A stretch of 64,000 nucleotides of DNA from Papilionanthe hookeriana x Papilionanthe teres. Lineage: Eukaryota > Streptophyta > Magnoliopsida > Asparagales > Orchidaceae. This document shows positions 11,011 to 25,200 of the stretch, one piece after another (the first letter of the stretch is position 1; the number at the start of each line of letters is the position of its first letter). The stretch spans positions 72,747,306 through 72,811,305 of the forward strand of contig CM040426.1 in assembly GCA_022702705.1 (NCBI GenBank), in the 5' to 3' direction. The notes under the pieces are model-generated. The model ran no database searches. It was given only the letters and a program-made list of their open reading frames with translations, and was not told the DNA's origin. The position numbers and the translations under genes are program-made.

Positions 11011-13140
11011 AAAGGAGGAGAGATATTGAAAGATAATCACTATAACTAAAACATAAATAAATTATTTTAAGTAGCACATGCATAAATAGGTCAACAACTA
11101 TCACTCTAATATCAGTGATTTCCAAACCTAACTTCGAGTCATGAACTCTAATTATATTTGAAGTTACAATCAAAATATTTTTTGTCATTTGAAGAAGTAT
11201 ATATATTTGATCACTAGATCTTGATGATGACCATGTTGCTAAGAAGTTGGTTAGGATATACTTGAGTCATCAACTTGGTCAAGTGGAGAATGGTTAGCAA
11301 GCAAACGAGATGATGGCAAAGGAGCCTAAGTGTACAATAGTACATTGATGATATAAGTGGTTTTTTTTTTTAATGCAATAATGTTGAATCTTCAATGATG
11401 AAGCCATTTGTTTTTTGATGCTCCATTTGGATTATTGTTGGATAGAAAATAATTTAGTTTATTAATTAATGTAAAGTGTGGAAAATATTAATTGTTGTGT
11501 GCCGAAAAATTCACAGTGTTAGAATAATAATTTAACGTTTTAGCATTGTATGAAGATTCATCACACACACAAATAATGAAAAGAAAACAGGAGTATATAT
11601 CGATACTTTTACAACAATATTTAAGCAATAATAGCCACAATCAATCTGTACTTCCTGGTGATAATAGAGATAGCATGCCACAAAAGTTGTAGTTAATTAT
11701 TATGAAGGCAATAGTCTGCCACAAATATAGTAGTCATTGGTTGTAATACAATCAACTGTGGATGCATGAGCCCTTATCAAAATTTGATCCTAGATCTAAA
11801 TAAACCTTTTTGTAATTATAAGAAGAGCATTCTTTTTTTTTTTTTGAATTAAAAAAGTAAATTTACCCTCATAATGAACAAACTCCCAATTTAGAAGATG
11901 GGCTTGATATTATTTTTCTAAGTGAACAGTTATCGTTCAGGAACTTTAGCAGTTTAAATAGTTGGCAAAGAGAACATAACTTTGTTCTTTTCTCAATGAC
12001 CACTTTCAACCAATAATTTGCTCTCATGGAAGTAATTTTAATGAAATGTAAATAGCTTTTAAGAACTTGTGTCTTAAAAAGAATTATAGTAATAATGGTT
12101 TTTGAGACAAATAAGTGGACTCTTAAGTGTGGAAAATCAATCCAAATTGGAAGAATGGGTTTGCCATTGGCATAATCATAGTAAGATACATTTTGACAAT
12201 TTCATATAGCTATCTTGAACAAAAAAATTATTTTCACATGAATGGATATGTAGTTCTCATTTCGAGAGAAGTTCATCATTTTTTATATTAAACAAGAATA
12301 CTAAGAAGTCAACATAAAAGATAGAGAGTGAATTTAGATGTGAAAATAGATCATTGATAAATGTGAATTAAGGGGAACACCATCCTTAACCAAACCCAAA
12401 GTTGGCTGGGAGCAACTACTAATAAAGTCTGAAAGAGAGTACTTACCAATTGCAAAAAACTCAGCCAAATGAGTACTACACACATAATATAAGATAGATT
12501 CCATTGCCAAACTAACGGCAGGAGCAAGTTGACCATCATTGCACAATTAATAGGCTAGTAGGCCGTTAACATGCTTAAGGGCAAGAGTCATATGAGATGT
12601 TGACACTCAAAAGGGATTTCAAGGGATATTTAATATCAAATATTTAATCGAGAATTTTTTCTAGAGAATTATTGACAAAAGAACTATATGACTAAACTAT
12701 TAGTTTAAAGTTCATCACGACTGATAAAAACTTAAAATTTTTTAAATATGAATGCTACTAACTTTTAAAAAAGTTTTAGATACTTTTTGAAAGAAACATT
12801 TTATAAGTTCAATCATTCTATCCTTATCATCATAAGATTATGTGTTAAATCACAATCTTTTATCAAATACACATTTACATTATTTATTTAAATATTTTGA
12901 GCAACTTCCTATGTTATATGAAATGTGTGTGTTCATAGGCATCCTTTCTAAACTTTTTGAAGAACAAAAAATGAGCTTAATGTATAATAAAATATCTTTT
13001 AATTAATAAAAAGCATTCATAAAATATCTCTTATAACAAAACTATTTTATAGCAAGTATTTGAGCAGAGTGAACATAAGAGTAAAAAATACCTATAAATA
13101 TTATATGTTTTATTGAATGATATCTTTTAATAATGCAAAT
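11011..13140. other. Intergenic, diffuse repeat-like sequence
   Basis: Contains poly-T/poly-A stretches. On the minus strand at 12546-12334 there is a 70-residue open stretch with a donor-like gtaagt inside it; I could not assign it. Nothing else is supported. Confidence 0.35.
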
Positions 13141-13159
13141 TAGATAACAAAATAACACT

Positions 13160-13345
13160 AGGGCGGTGTTTGGTTGCAACTTAATTTTACGTTAAATTGG
13201 ATTTATCAAATTCAATAAATTCAGATTTATCATATCGATGCTGCGACGGAAGAGCTCGAGCAACAGAGGAATAAATCTAGTTCGCAATCAGATTTATTAA
13301 ATCCGGATTTACTGGTCGATGTTTGGTCCCCTTAGTGCTTGATGG
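13160..13345. mobile_element. Possible small DNA-element fragment
   Basis: The left side carries GTGTTTGGTTGCAAC, similar to the terminal sequence of the element in AIF-like intron 1. The interior has repeated 'aataaattcagattta' words. The right side shows gatgtttggtcc in direct rather than inverted orientation, so a complete MITE is not demonstrated. Confidence 0.3.
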
Positions 13346-15340
13346 GTTGTTTGAGCTCGTTTTTGATAAATTAATCTTATAAATTAGTGATTAGCACATA
13401 ATAATGCGAGAAAAAAAAATAAATATGTAAAAAAAAAGGAAATGAAACAACTAATATTGTAACAAATCTAACAATACCATTACTCTTTAAATAAAACAAT
13501 GAAAAATTTGAAGGAAAAGGAGATTGAAAAATTTTGAGTGTAGTGTCAAGCACCCAAAACTTGTTCTTTATCTTCAAACCTCTAAACGACATAATGAAAA
13601 TGCAGCCAAAAGCAAGTGTTTGTGATAAGAAAACTTTGGACGTGTATTTACATATGCATTGACATATCTCACAACTGAACTTTCATATTTACATAAAGAA
13701 AACTTTGAATGAGTACCACAAATACCAAAACAGTGTTAAAATAGCCCATATTAAGCACCATTAGTAGACAGATGCTTCACAGTTAAAAATGAAAAATGAA
13801 GAATATTGGAAAAGACTGCATTTTCTAACCTTAACATGTACTTCATGAACAACGTTTTATCATTCTCTCAATAAAAAATTTACACATGTACCACACAATT
13901 CATCTGTATGTAGACATCAAGCACCTAAACCTTCATATTTGTATCATCAGCATGTGTGACAAGTAACAGCCTCCAGACTAAAGAAGAAGAAGAAGAAAAA
14001 AAGTGGGCAGGGAGAATATGCCAATCCAAAGAATCCCCTTGAACCAAAATAGATTCACATTGAATAAAATTGTTCACTTATTATGAAAGCAAAACCAAAA
14101 AATAATGAACCCTCTTATTATAAAAAGAGAGAGAGAAAGTGATATGTATAGTTACAACCCCTTTCGAAGTGGTAGCATGAATGTAAAAACTGAAGTCTAG
14201 GTGTTAGATATGTAAATACACATAAATTGAGTTGTATATCAATAAATTTACTCCACTGCAGACACATTTAAGCTTTTTCTACCACTTCGCCATTACAAAC
14301 CTTGAATAAGAAGAATCCGATAGAAATAAATTCACTCCCTACAAACAATTAACTCCATATCCAAGAAGTATCAACACAATGCAATTTGAGGAGAAATGTC
14401 ACATAAGCCACAAACAATCCTTCATAATTCATAGCTTTTTATATCAAAAAAAAAAAAAAGAAGAAGAAGAAAAAAAACACGGTCCCGAAATATCAATCCT
14501 AAGGAATATGCAGTAAGTCTTGAATCTTCATGTGATAAAATGCACAGCGATAATTAAACTGTAAAAACAAATCAAGTGCACCTATAAAATGTCCTCATAG
14601 CATCTTACAAGTGCAGAAACGATGGATTAGAGTTTCAAATAAGAATTTCTTTCCATTATAGCCTCTTCTCACTGCCCTAAATCACTTCCAGGAAATATAA
14701 ACCGGTCCTTAATGTCAACACATTCAAAATTCAGCCTATTCAAGATATACAATTTTGGGGCAGTTACTACACATCACACGATTCTTCTGTATTTAGATAT
14801 CAAACAACTAAAGCTTAATATTTGTATGCAGACCACTCAAATTTTTATATTTATATGCACAACAGTTCTTGGATTAACAACACAAGCATTTTTGTAGATC
14901 TGTATATGAATAATAATGAAAAGATAAATCACACATATCTTCAAGCTATCTTATGGCACAAGCCTTGTCATTCCCATTAAAAAAACCCCCTTAAAATGCC
15001 ACTTGCTGTCAACAAGGACAACCAAAACCAGATTCATGATAATAGCAGCCAACAACCAAATTCACCAAATAAATTTGTTGCATTACCTTCACATTCAGTA
15101 AATAAAATTCCAAAAATAAATTTGTTGTACTACTTCCAACCAGAGAACTCTACTTTGCGACCATGCACTGAGTTGTAATCAATATTTCCACAAATTGGTA
15201 TTCCCAAATCCTAATGGTAATGACAGCACGGTTACCTAAAAACAACTAAGTCATCTGACCCGACCCGCAATTACATAGATATTTATACTCCAAAAGATGC
15301 CAAAAACTTGTCCCAAATTATATTTAGTGGTTAGTGTGAA
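13346..15340. other. Intergenic with scattered short dispersed repeats
   Basis: Short related words of the type 'ctgtatttagatatcaaacaactaaa..ttcatatttgtat' recur near 13905, 14190 (reversed) and 14790. They recur again near 17150 and within the inverted-repeat element at 59106. AG-rich tracts occur at 13980 and 14455. No gene is supported. Confidence 0.4.
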
Positions 15341-16860
15341 TAAATGAAATGTTTTAGAAAATAGATAATAAGCTTTCACACTATGGGTACTACGCAAGTA
15401 TAAGTATCGTTTCAAGTAACATAGGATTTTCTTTAAATACCCCAGTATCGATCCCACGGGAAAAGCTGTAACTTTTTAATAATAACTTAGAAAAACTTTT
15501 ATCTAAATTGCAGGTAAATATGATAGAAGAATAATGTCGAAATATTTATAATGGATTAAAACTAAATTTAAGCAGAAAGTATGAACAAAGTTTAAGAGAT
15601 TAATAAAGTTTAAAAAACTAATAAAGTTTAAAAGAGTTCAAATGTTATGAAAAGACCTATCCTCTTGTAAAGAGATTTTAATTAATATAGGATTTTAATG
15701 ATTATAAATATAAATTAATGTATTGCGACAAATACATGCATACTCATCCTTTACTCCCTCTCGGTGCTAGCAAAAAACATTGGCTAATCATAAATTTGTT
15801 CTAGCTTGTGTAGTAGTGTTGAGTAGATTCTAGCCTCTCACTTCTGGATTACTTACTGTGCCATCTCTATATGACCTACTAGGGACCTTTAGATCCAAAC
15901 TCAAGACTGAATTAATAAAATAATCTAGTCTGTTATCCTAAAAACATCAATTCTACGTCCATCAAAACTTATCTCCCTATCTATTTGCACTCTCCTTAGA
16001 TTGTAGACGTCCTCATCGTAAGACATTCACAAGTTGGGTAAAATCACAACTTTCTGGGGTCATTATGTTCATTAACAAATTTTAATCTCACAAGTGACAA
16101 ATTTGCAAAGTTAATGAAAAATCGGTGAAAATGTCATCACAATTTTTAAAATAAAAAAATATATATTTAAACCATTCTCATCCCATATGATTAATTCCCA
16201 TATGTAAGAGAAAGGAAGAAAACTACTCATAATTCATAAAGATAAAACAAAAACACATGATTTGTATTGAAAACCAAGACTTAACAGCAAAAACTCAAAC
16301 ACATATACAAGATACTTATCTGATGTCTTCTCCTCAAGCAATTCCTGAAGTTTCCTTCATTCAAGCAATCTCCAAACTTCTTTTATACAATCAAAGATAA
16401 ACTCTCTTACACAAAATCTCACTCACACACTCTTTAGACTCTTCTACACACATCCCAAAATCCTCTACTTTTTGTTCAGCCTTTATTCCTTTTAATAGAT
16501 CTTTGAAAATAACCAAGGGTTGTTTCAAGCATTCCTTTAAAATTCGGCAAAATTCAACATATCTTATAGAAAATCGGTTACTGGCGCTACAATGTCACTC
16601 TGGAGCACTATTGCGCCCATCTTGCTCGATAGTTGATGCAATGGCTCCAAGGCTGGCACTATGGAGTCATATAAAGTTCTCCTTTTTTTGCTCCATTTTG
16701 TCATCATTTTCTCTAAATATCCATTTCTAGTATATGAAACCAAAAAAATATGAAAAAAACATTCCTTTAAAGTGCAATAACATAAAAAAAATGTGCATAA
16801 AATGAGCATTAAATGTATATTAAAAACAGACAATTATCTGTTGTATCACCATCCGTAGAT
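15340..16860. mobile_element. Non-coding LTR-retrotransposon-like sequence
   Basis: The phrase around 15390-15470 (tacgcaagtataagtatc... then cagtatcgatcccacggga) is of a type common in large non-coding plant LTR elements. So is the 'gcgctacaatg..ctggagcac' stretch at 16580-16680. No coding domain survives. The call rests on recognised word patterns only. Confidence 0.35.
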
Positions 16861-17860
16861 GCCAGATCGTCACCATTGGAAGCATAAGATATCATTAATT
16901 GCATGTGTACCCGCATTCTCCAATAGAAGAATTTGTGAAGAGAATGTGCATTTACAGATTGTGAGATTCATGTTTAAAGTTGGAAGTAGTTTGCTTGAAA
17001 TAAAATTTGTGAAAATGAAAAAAAATGTACATTATTACGACAAGAACCAGCCTAGAAGTGCCATATAATTATGAATATGTCCACTATTGCCCAAAACTTT
17101 TCATCATGCAGCACCTAAAAAATAAAAGCTGTCATATATACCAATAATTTCTTCTGTATTTACTTATCCAACACCTACACTTGCATTACAGAATGATTGA
17201 TATGCAGAGAAGCTTTCCACAGCTTAGATGAAAGAATTTTGTTTTAATTAATAGAAAGTGCTGATAGCATTTATGTATAAAAATCCATAACAATGACATC
17301 AATACGTGTGTGAGAATGATAATGGTTCACATGCAAATTATCAATCGTTAACTAAAGAATCAGTGATTGTTTCACGTAATTGGGTCATCTCTTCGGCTCC
17401 TTCTCCAACACATATGATTGGAGTGCAGTTATCATCATGGTCTGTAATTGTTTGTCTGATTTGATATTCATATGCTTCTTCTGAAGATACCGATTCGTCT
17501 CCATCAACACTTGCGAAGTTAAAATCAGGGTGTTAATGATGATGTCGTATTTAATTATAGAGTCATTGCTACAGCGACAATTTTAATCTATTTTTCAAAT
17601 GAATAAGTAAACCTATCTTATAGAATGACTCATTTTTTTTTTCAAAACATCAAACATTCTCTCAGTTACAAAATATAAAGATGAGTGACGCTTATTAAAC
17701 AATTCTTTCCTTTCATGTATCACTTAATTTGCACTTTCAAAATATGGCATATGATATTTTGTAGTGAAGAATGACATAAAAATTCACATTATAATAGATA
17801 ATCCGTATCAATCAAATAATATTTTTTTTTAAATTATCACCTGAATTTTATTCCACTACT
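16861..17860. other. Intergenic upstream of the OSB gene
   Basis: AT-rich; no supported gene. One copy of the short dispersed repeat mentioned at 13.9 kb lies near 17150. Confidence 0.4.
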
Positions 17861-17869
17861 GCAGAACGC

Positions 17870-18106
17870 AGGCTGCGCGGCGCATTTGGTCTACTACTAT
17901 TCATTCACGAAACCGCGTTCAGGACCGGACCATCGGAAGCGGACGAGCCAAACGAGTTAAAACTACGTTTTGGTTGAAATCATGGTTTAAAAAGCCAAAA
18001 CAAACAGGGACTAAAATGCTAAACAGTCGACGGCAGAGGAACAGCACCTCCCTAGGGTTTTGTTTTTCTTCGTTTACCCGGTTGCAGAATCGTCACCCTG
18101 GTCTGC
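17870..18106 (+). promoter_or_regulatory. Promoter-proximal region and leader of the OSB gene, with telo-box
   Basis: GC content rises from 17870. A telo-box, TAGGGTTT at 18053-18060, lies 47 bp before the start codon; this element is frequent near starts of plant genes for translation and organelle maintenance. An ATG at 18016 opens a different frame that runs past the main start to 18156. If transcription begins upstream of it, that frame would act as an overlapping upstream ORF. The start site itself is not visible. Confidence 0.5.
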
Positions 18107-18492
18107 ATGAATCTCTCTCGATCACTAGGTGGATTCCTCTTCTCCTCCGGCCCTAAGAAATGGGATCTTATTAAATCCGCTTCTTCCTTACATTCTTTAC
18201 ATTCTCCCACCTTCTCCACCGAGAGGGTAGCAAGAGCGTATCAGAAGAGCTCGAAACCTCCGGCTAAGGCCAATGTCGACATTCCAGTGGAGTCAACGAC
18301 TGCGAAAAATCCGTCGGAGCTGCCGCGGCCGAGCTTGATTCCGTTTCAGCCGAAAGTAGCCAACTCTGTCCACCTCGTGGGCACCATTGACACTCCTGTC
18401 AAGCTACACCAGGTTTCCGATGGATGTTACGCCTCTCTTTCGATCCTTGTTAGTGAGAACATGGAAATGCCCAAGGATACCTCGCGGCTTTG
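18107..18492 (+). CDS. OSB: OSB exon 1: transit peptide and first OB-fold strands
   Basis: From ATG 18107 to two bases of the W129 codon, donor gtgagc. Encodes MNLSRSLGGFLFSSG at the N-terminus, a variable linker rich in P/S/K, and the beginning of the OB-fold (QPKVANSVHLVGTIDTPVKL). Confidence 0.9.
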
Positions 18493-19185
18493 GTGAGCTG
18501 TTATCTTGACTCCCACCTTTTTTTTTTCTCTATAAGTAGTGTGTGCAAACTTGCAGTTGAGATCTTATTGCTGCAAATTACAATTCATTTCTTTGATTTT
18601 GGCATTGCAAAGTTTAAGTAGGAATGGATTGGGAAGTTTTCTAAAAATGGCAGAGTTTTCTTCTCTTTTCCCTGTCATAATAAATGGCTAGCTTGATAAG
18701 GTTTTGGTTTCTTTTTGTGTGTTTGTGTGGCCGCTGTGCGTGTATGGGGGGTGCATTCTACATGATTTTACTTGAGATTAACTTATGTTTGTGGAGAATG
18801 GGAGTTACACGCTTAAAACTGAGAAGCACTAGAACTTATGAACATATTCAGCAAGAGTAGGAGCTAAAAGCTTGTTTCTTTGAGGCAGTGCTGCTGTTAA
18901 CAATTGTAATAACTGATCACAAGAAAGTTAAATGGGTCACCCACCCTCATTTTAGATTTTTTTCTTACTATGGCTGTGTTAGCACGGGTGAAACCAAAAC
19001 CCTTTTTGCAGATTGGCGAAGTTTTAATTAAGTGGGTCTTTACATACCTACAACCCAATTCCTATGTATTTTATGTATTAACATATCAACGACCCAAACT
19101 TCAATTTTTACGCACAGACCATCTGATTCCTCTATGTTTTCACCATAGGTTGGATTGCAAGTATATCTTGCGGTTCATCTCTTTT

Positions 19186-19247
<62 letters not shown>

Positions 19248-22200
19248 AGTTAATATTTTTAGAAAAAACAAACTAATAGCAATATAATAACATTAAATTT
19301 ATAACTAGAAAAAATAAATAAAGATTTAGAAAAATAAAAATACCTAAGGGGTTAAGTTAGGCATTTTTTTGGTGATAAGTGGGAAAAATTATAACTCAAT
19401 GGTGGGCAAACTCTTAAAAATTATAATATTGTTAAAGCACCCCCAACCCCTCTCCACAGGTGGTTTTGCCGCTACTAAACAAAACTCATTTCATAAAAAA
19501 AAAAAAGAAATAGATTTCCATATGCATTATTTGGCCATTGATACCAGTATTTTGGGCAAGTTTTGTGTTTTCATTTTGTCAGAAAATTCAGAATCTTTTT
19601 CATCAACAGTTGTGTTGTGGCACTAAAATTTATTCAAACTCTGCAATTAATGCTACCCTGCTTTTCATATTTTTCGATATAATGTGAGCTATTTTTTGTT
19701 CATTTGATTCCAGGTTTTGGGCTTTTTGTATCATTTATAAGATGAGTATAATAGCATTTCATATCTTCCAATTTGGAAACTTATTTCAGGATGCCAATAA
19801 TTTTTCGTGGAGATTTGGCGGAAATTGCTGCATGTCATCTGAAGACAAATGATATCATATATGTATCTGGACAGCTTGCTGGAGACAATCTTGCTCTTAC
19901 ACATGAGGATACTAGGGAAAATATCAAGGTGTAGTTTTATTTGATTGTTAATTGATTATCTTTCTTGAATTGTTGGATTGACTTCACATTGGTAGCATTT
20001 GTCTTTTAGAGTTTTAGTGCTTTAGTTTTGACATGTTTTTTCCACTTGTTGATATCTAAGATTGTACATGCTTGATCAACTACTTTAAGATGAATTTTTC
20101 TTTAATTTTCATTCTTATCATTTTTAGGTATGAAAAGATCAAAATTTTCAAATTTGCCTTTGTAAATGAGAGCTTAAGACTAGTGTACACCACTGGGGCG
20201 GATTACAAACAATTGAATCTCGTTTGTTGAGTATCGACTTCCTAGTATGAGTATTGAGTGAGTATTGCGTGTTGTGTGTTGAGTGATGAGAGCAACTGTC
20301 AAGATCAAGTTTTAACCATCAACATAGCTAGCTATTTGGCATTGTCTGAATTTGAGTTTGTATTTTGGCTATACACCTCATGTTATGTATTGTTTATTAT
20401 ATCAAACTTTATTATTGGGCTTGAAACCCCTAGATTCCAATAAAAATATGGGATCTTGGGGAGAATTTGACACTCAATAGGACAAAATGGAGAAACATGA
20501 TTCATGTAGCCGATCTCGCTCAGTGGGATAAAGGCTTGTTGTTATTGTTGTTGTTGGGGAGACACATGGGAACTCTCTTTCTTAGTCTTCAAGTCCTCTT
20601 TGGGGACTTTTTTCTTATTTTAGAGGATTTCGGTTGTATCTCTCCTTTTTTTATTTGATTCAAGCCTTTGTATTTTTTCTCTTGTTTGGAGTGTAATTTT
20701 TATGCTGTATTTTTTGGATTCGAGATACTTGATAGTTTTTATCTCCTCTACTTTTAAGTTCTTTTCATGCCTTTCTTTTCTTGAGTGCTGGTAAAATATG
20801 GGCATAACACAAATAAATCTAAATTCAATTTTTTTTTTTAAATGTTATGAGCATGGAGATCTTCATTGTTCTGAAGTTGTGCGTAGAGTTTTAGAGGAAT
20901 GACAAAAACTAAGAAGAGATTTCACCAAAGGAGATTTGATCATGGCAATCCACTTTGCCAACTCAAAAATACTTACTTCACATGCCGTATATGCAAATTA
21001 TAGAAAGTATATAATGATCTAGTTACGGCTACCAGATCTAGTAGACTTACTCAGTTGGCCTTTTAAACTCTTACAAAATAAGACTCCCACATATTTAAAA
21101 TTAGAGACTTTCATAATCTCTATTTTCTATTTTTATTTAGTTACCTTCTATTTTTGATCAATACATGTATTAAAACCTTAAATAGAAGAAAGCACCAAAA
21201 AGAATAAGTAATGCAAGCATTACTCACTCATTGAAATGAATTCACCACGGGTGGCCGTGGAAGTCCCATTTGTATCTCTGGGAACTCACCCCTAAAAATC
21301 CTTGCTCTGAGAGTGAAAGTGAATTCACCTAGCCTTTAGATTTTTTTTTGCGGTCTATTAACTCCTGAACTTCTTCAAGCAACCAATCACTCACATTCAG
21401 GAATAATCACAAATAAATAAACAGTTTTTTTATGAAAACAAAATACTAACTTTTCATAATCTCTCTTTTCTATTTTTATTTAGTTACCTTCTATTTTTGA
21501 TCAACACATGTATTAAAACCTTAAATAAAAGAGAGCACAAAAAAAAAAAAGTAATGCAAGCATTACTCACTCATTGAAATGAGTTCACCACCGGTAGTCG
21601 TGGAACTTGTCCCATTCTCTGGGAACTCACCCCTAAAAATCCTTGCTTTGAGAGTGAAAGGGAATCCACCTAGCCTTTAGAATTTTCTTGCGGTCTATTA
21701 ACTCCTGAACTTCTTCAAGCAACCAATCACTAACATTCAGGAATTATCATAAATAAATAAATAGTTTTTTTTTTTTTTGATGAAAACAATATATTAACTT
21801 TTCATAAAATGTCATAGGAAATTATATGCAATCTCAAACCTTAAGCGTCAAAATTGTTAACCTCATTCGCTCTATTTTCGAGCCCCAACCTGGAGTTTGA
21901 CCTCCCATTGCAATAGGATTCATAATAAGTAGCACATGATCCACTCTTTGACAAGTCTAAATGCTGAGCTCCCATGAAGATTAAGATTTCACCAAGAAGT
22001 GACATATTAAAGATGGCTAGGACTTTCCTGAGTAGATAGCAATATGGGGAGCAACTACAAATAAGATGGGTGAAGGACACGATGCCAACAACCGGGTTTA
22101 ACTGGCTGAATGAGCCAATTCATATTATAACAATTTCTGATATGGATTAACTCACCTATGGGAGCTCGACAATCTTGGCAACAACAAGCCTTTATCCCAC

Positions 22201-25200
22201 TAAGTGGGCTTGACTACATTTATCCCATTTCTCCATTGTGACATTTTGAGTGTTATATTTTCATTTAGTTTTAATAAATTAAGATCATTTCTTATACAAA
22301 ATGCCCGAGTTTTTTTAGGTCCATGTCTACCTTTCTTAACATAAGTCAAATCTAAAACATCTGTTCTTCTAATTGGGTCATCAGATGGTCGACGTTTAAC
22401 GTGACCAAACCATCTAAAATGACTTTTTCTAATTTTGTCTGTCATAGGAGCTACACCAACGCATTCATATAGTCGTTTTAGATTAGAAGCTACACCAACC
22501 ATCTAAGACCACTCATACACTTAGTTTTATGATTCTCTTTTATTGGCTAAGATTCTGCACCATTAAACATTGCAAGTCTCATATAAAATTTTCCTTTTAG
22601 TCTAAGCGATACTTTTAATCACACAAGTAGCCTAATGTATTCCTCCATGTTAACTCTTGAGAATTGAACTATACATTATTTTATTGACAGAAAAGAGGTA
22701 TAAATACATATTACAGACTTAAATAAAAGTAAAGACCAAATAAATGAAAGACAAATTCAGAAATACACCACATAGGAAATATATAAATATGGAAACAGAA
22801 GCTAATAAAGGCTAATAATAACTCCAGCGGAGATAAGATTTCTAATAATCCAAAGTCTTTTCGGGATATTAGATTGAAATATAATGGAGCGAGCTACTTC
22901 AAGAAGTGTCGGTTTTTTTCATCGGTTATCCTATTTTGTTAAGTGCACGTACACGAGCTATGATTGAGGATCTTCTACTTACCAATAATTTTTTTTATAT
23001 AGAGTTAAAGAATTTATGGTTATTGTCGGTTCCAAGGATTTGACTTGATGATTTGATATGGTCGAAATTAAGGAGCGAAAATTTTTGAAGGTGACAACAA
23101 TTTCAGGTTTATCTTTTAAGATATAAACCACGTCATTCGAGTGTGGTCATCAATCAATGTAAGAAACTGTTGTTTATTAGTTTAGCTGAGAGTGTGAGGG
23201 TCCTCATAAGTCACTGTGAATAAGTGAAAAATGAGCGTAAGGTGTGTAAGAGGCGAGGATACAAAATGTGATGATGTTTTGCTAATTGAAAAATCTTACA
23301 TTTGAAGCTAGTAAGATTTGTATTAATAAACATCGACAAATACAATTGCTTTAAATATTGAAAACTAGGATGACTCGAACGTTAGTACAACATAATAAAA
23401 CATTCAGTTGATTGAGAAAAATTACAACTACTGTAAGAAGTATACTTGTTTTTCGTGCCATTTTCTTGGAAGTAGAGCCCGACTACCTGCACAACAATTC
23501 CAATCATTCTCTCCGAATGATGATATTGAAAGACACAAACATGAGGAAAATGAGCAACACATTTAATGTTATGTGTGAACTTACTGGCAGATAAAATGTT
23601 ACACTTCAATAGAAGTACATGTAACACAAATTTTAGAGTTAGACCGACTGTTAATACAATCGATCTTTTACCAGCATTGAAATTACAAAAACCATCAACA
23701 ATTTTAATTGTATCTTTCTCGGATCATGGATAATATGTCGAGAAAGCTTGAAAGCATCCAGTCATGTGGTCCGTGGCACCTGAATCGATGATCCATGATA
23801 ATATGTCGAGAAAACTTTAGAACAAAATCTTATTCTGAAGGGTGAAATGCATAATCAACAAAATCATATTATGATAATATTCTTTTGTTTTGGGCTAGTG
23901 AATACGTCGGTATAGAGTCGCAACCCTTCTAATATGTTGACTTGCCAACTTTTCACCCGTTCAATCTATTAAAAAATTTGTTCATTATGCTCCGTCGGCT
24001 GATCATCAAACTTAGTGGTCATGTTGAGGCAATGCAGACTTATCCAGATAATTCTTGATAAACGAACTGATCCAGATAAGTTTGTCAATCTGCTTTAGTT
24101 TTGCTTATGAAAAACAGTGATTCTGGAAAATCGACCATTCTCCGCCTCGTTCGAATAAGTTGTTTAACTGCTTGGTTATTGCGTTTTGTAAACAGCTTAT
24201 TTGTAAATTTTTTTAAATTAAATAAATAATCTATGCAGCTAGAAAGACATTCATATCCCAATCTCAAGCATGCTAGAAAAAAAAATTGAGGCAATATCAT
24301 ACACAAATTTGAAAGATTATTCATGTCTCTTGAAAAAAATCATCAGAAACACATTGTTCCCCAACACATCTCATAAATTATGAATTGCAAGTGATAAAAG
24401 TAGCTCAGTTATCTAGGAAGCACATCAGTTTGAGAAGCATGGAAGATGTATCAAATTTTTCACCAAGATCATAACTTTCTGCTACAAACGCCCTCTTCCA
24501 ACCATTCAGACCAACCCAAGCAAATAATTAACATCAACCAAAATAAAAAATCCAGAAAGAAAGCTAGCCAAGCTTCTTCAATGAATAGATAGAATAACAT
24601 AGCAGGAAACTCACCTGTTCACCAACAATACCCCAAGGCAGAAGCTAATAGATGCAGAGAAAGCGCGACCATTCTCGTTGAGAATCCACCCATCACTCTC
24701 GGTGGTTCGCCCTGCCAGCCGCTCCCATTGCTCTCCCAAAACCCTCTACTTAAATGGCCTCACTCTCGTGGCCTCAAGCACCGACCGAAGCGGCCCGTCG
24801 CCATTAGCAGAGAAGGAAAAAGCTCGAGACTTTCACATCACGCAAGGCTCCTCCGAGTCCCCACAAACCTAAAAGCGTGGCCGTAACTCACGCAAACCTT
24901 TGGGCCGTAGGCATTAATGGCACATTTTAAGCAACCATTGGAGAACTCGCAGGAGTATAAAGGACTAGACCGAAGGAAATAAATGGAGATCGAGGAATGT
25001 GAGTGAAGAGATTTACCGCAAGCTTCCGCGAAGGGGCGAGGGACGACGAGGGGCTCCGATGGAATTCTTACCTAACGCGGAGCGGATAAGCCGAACGCGG
25101 GGAGTGAGCTGCTTCCGATCTTATGTAGAAATATGCGGTAGGAATAAGCGGCGGCCCCAATAGATGCAGAGAAAGCAGACCATTCTCGTTGAGAATCCAC

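Noticed and set aside
12334..12546. 70-residue minus-strand frame in the intergenic region
   Set aside because: Looks faintly gene-like and contains a donor-like gtaagt, but I could not link it to other exons or to a family.
13160..13345. Complete MITE with TGTTTGGT ends
   Set aside because: The two end sequences are in direct, not inverted, orientation; kept only as a weak fragment.
18970..19287. 105-residue frame with poly-asparagine in OSB intron 1
   Set aside because: The poly-N is the (TAA)n microsatellite; the rest resembles nothing and lies in an intron.
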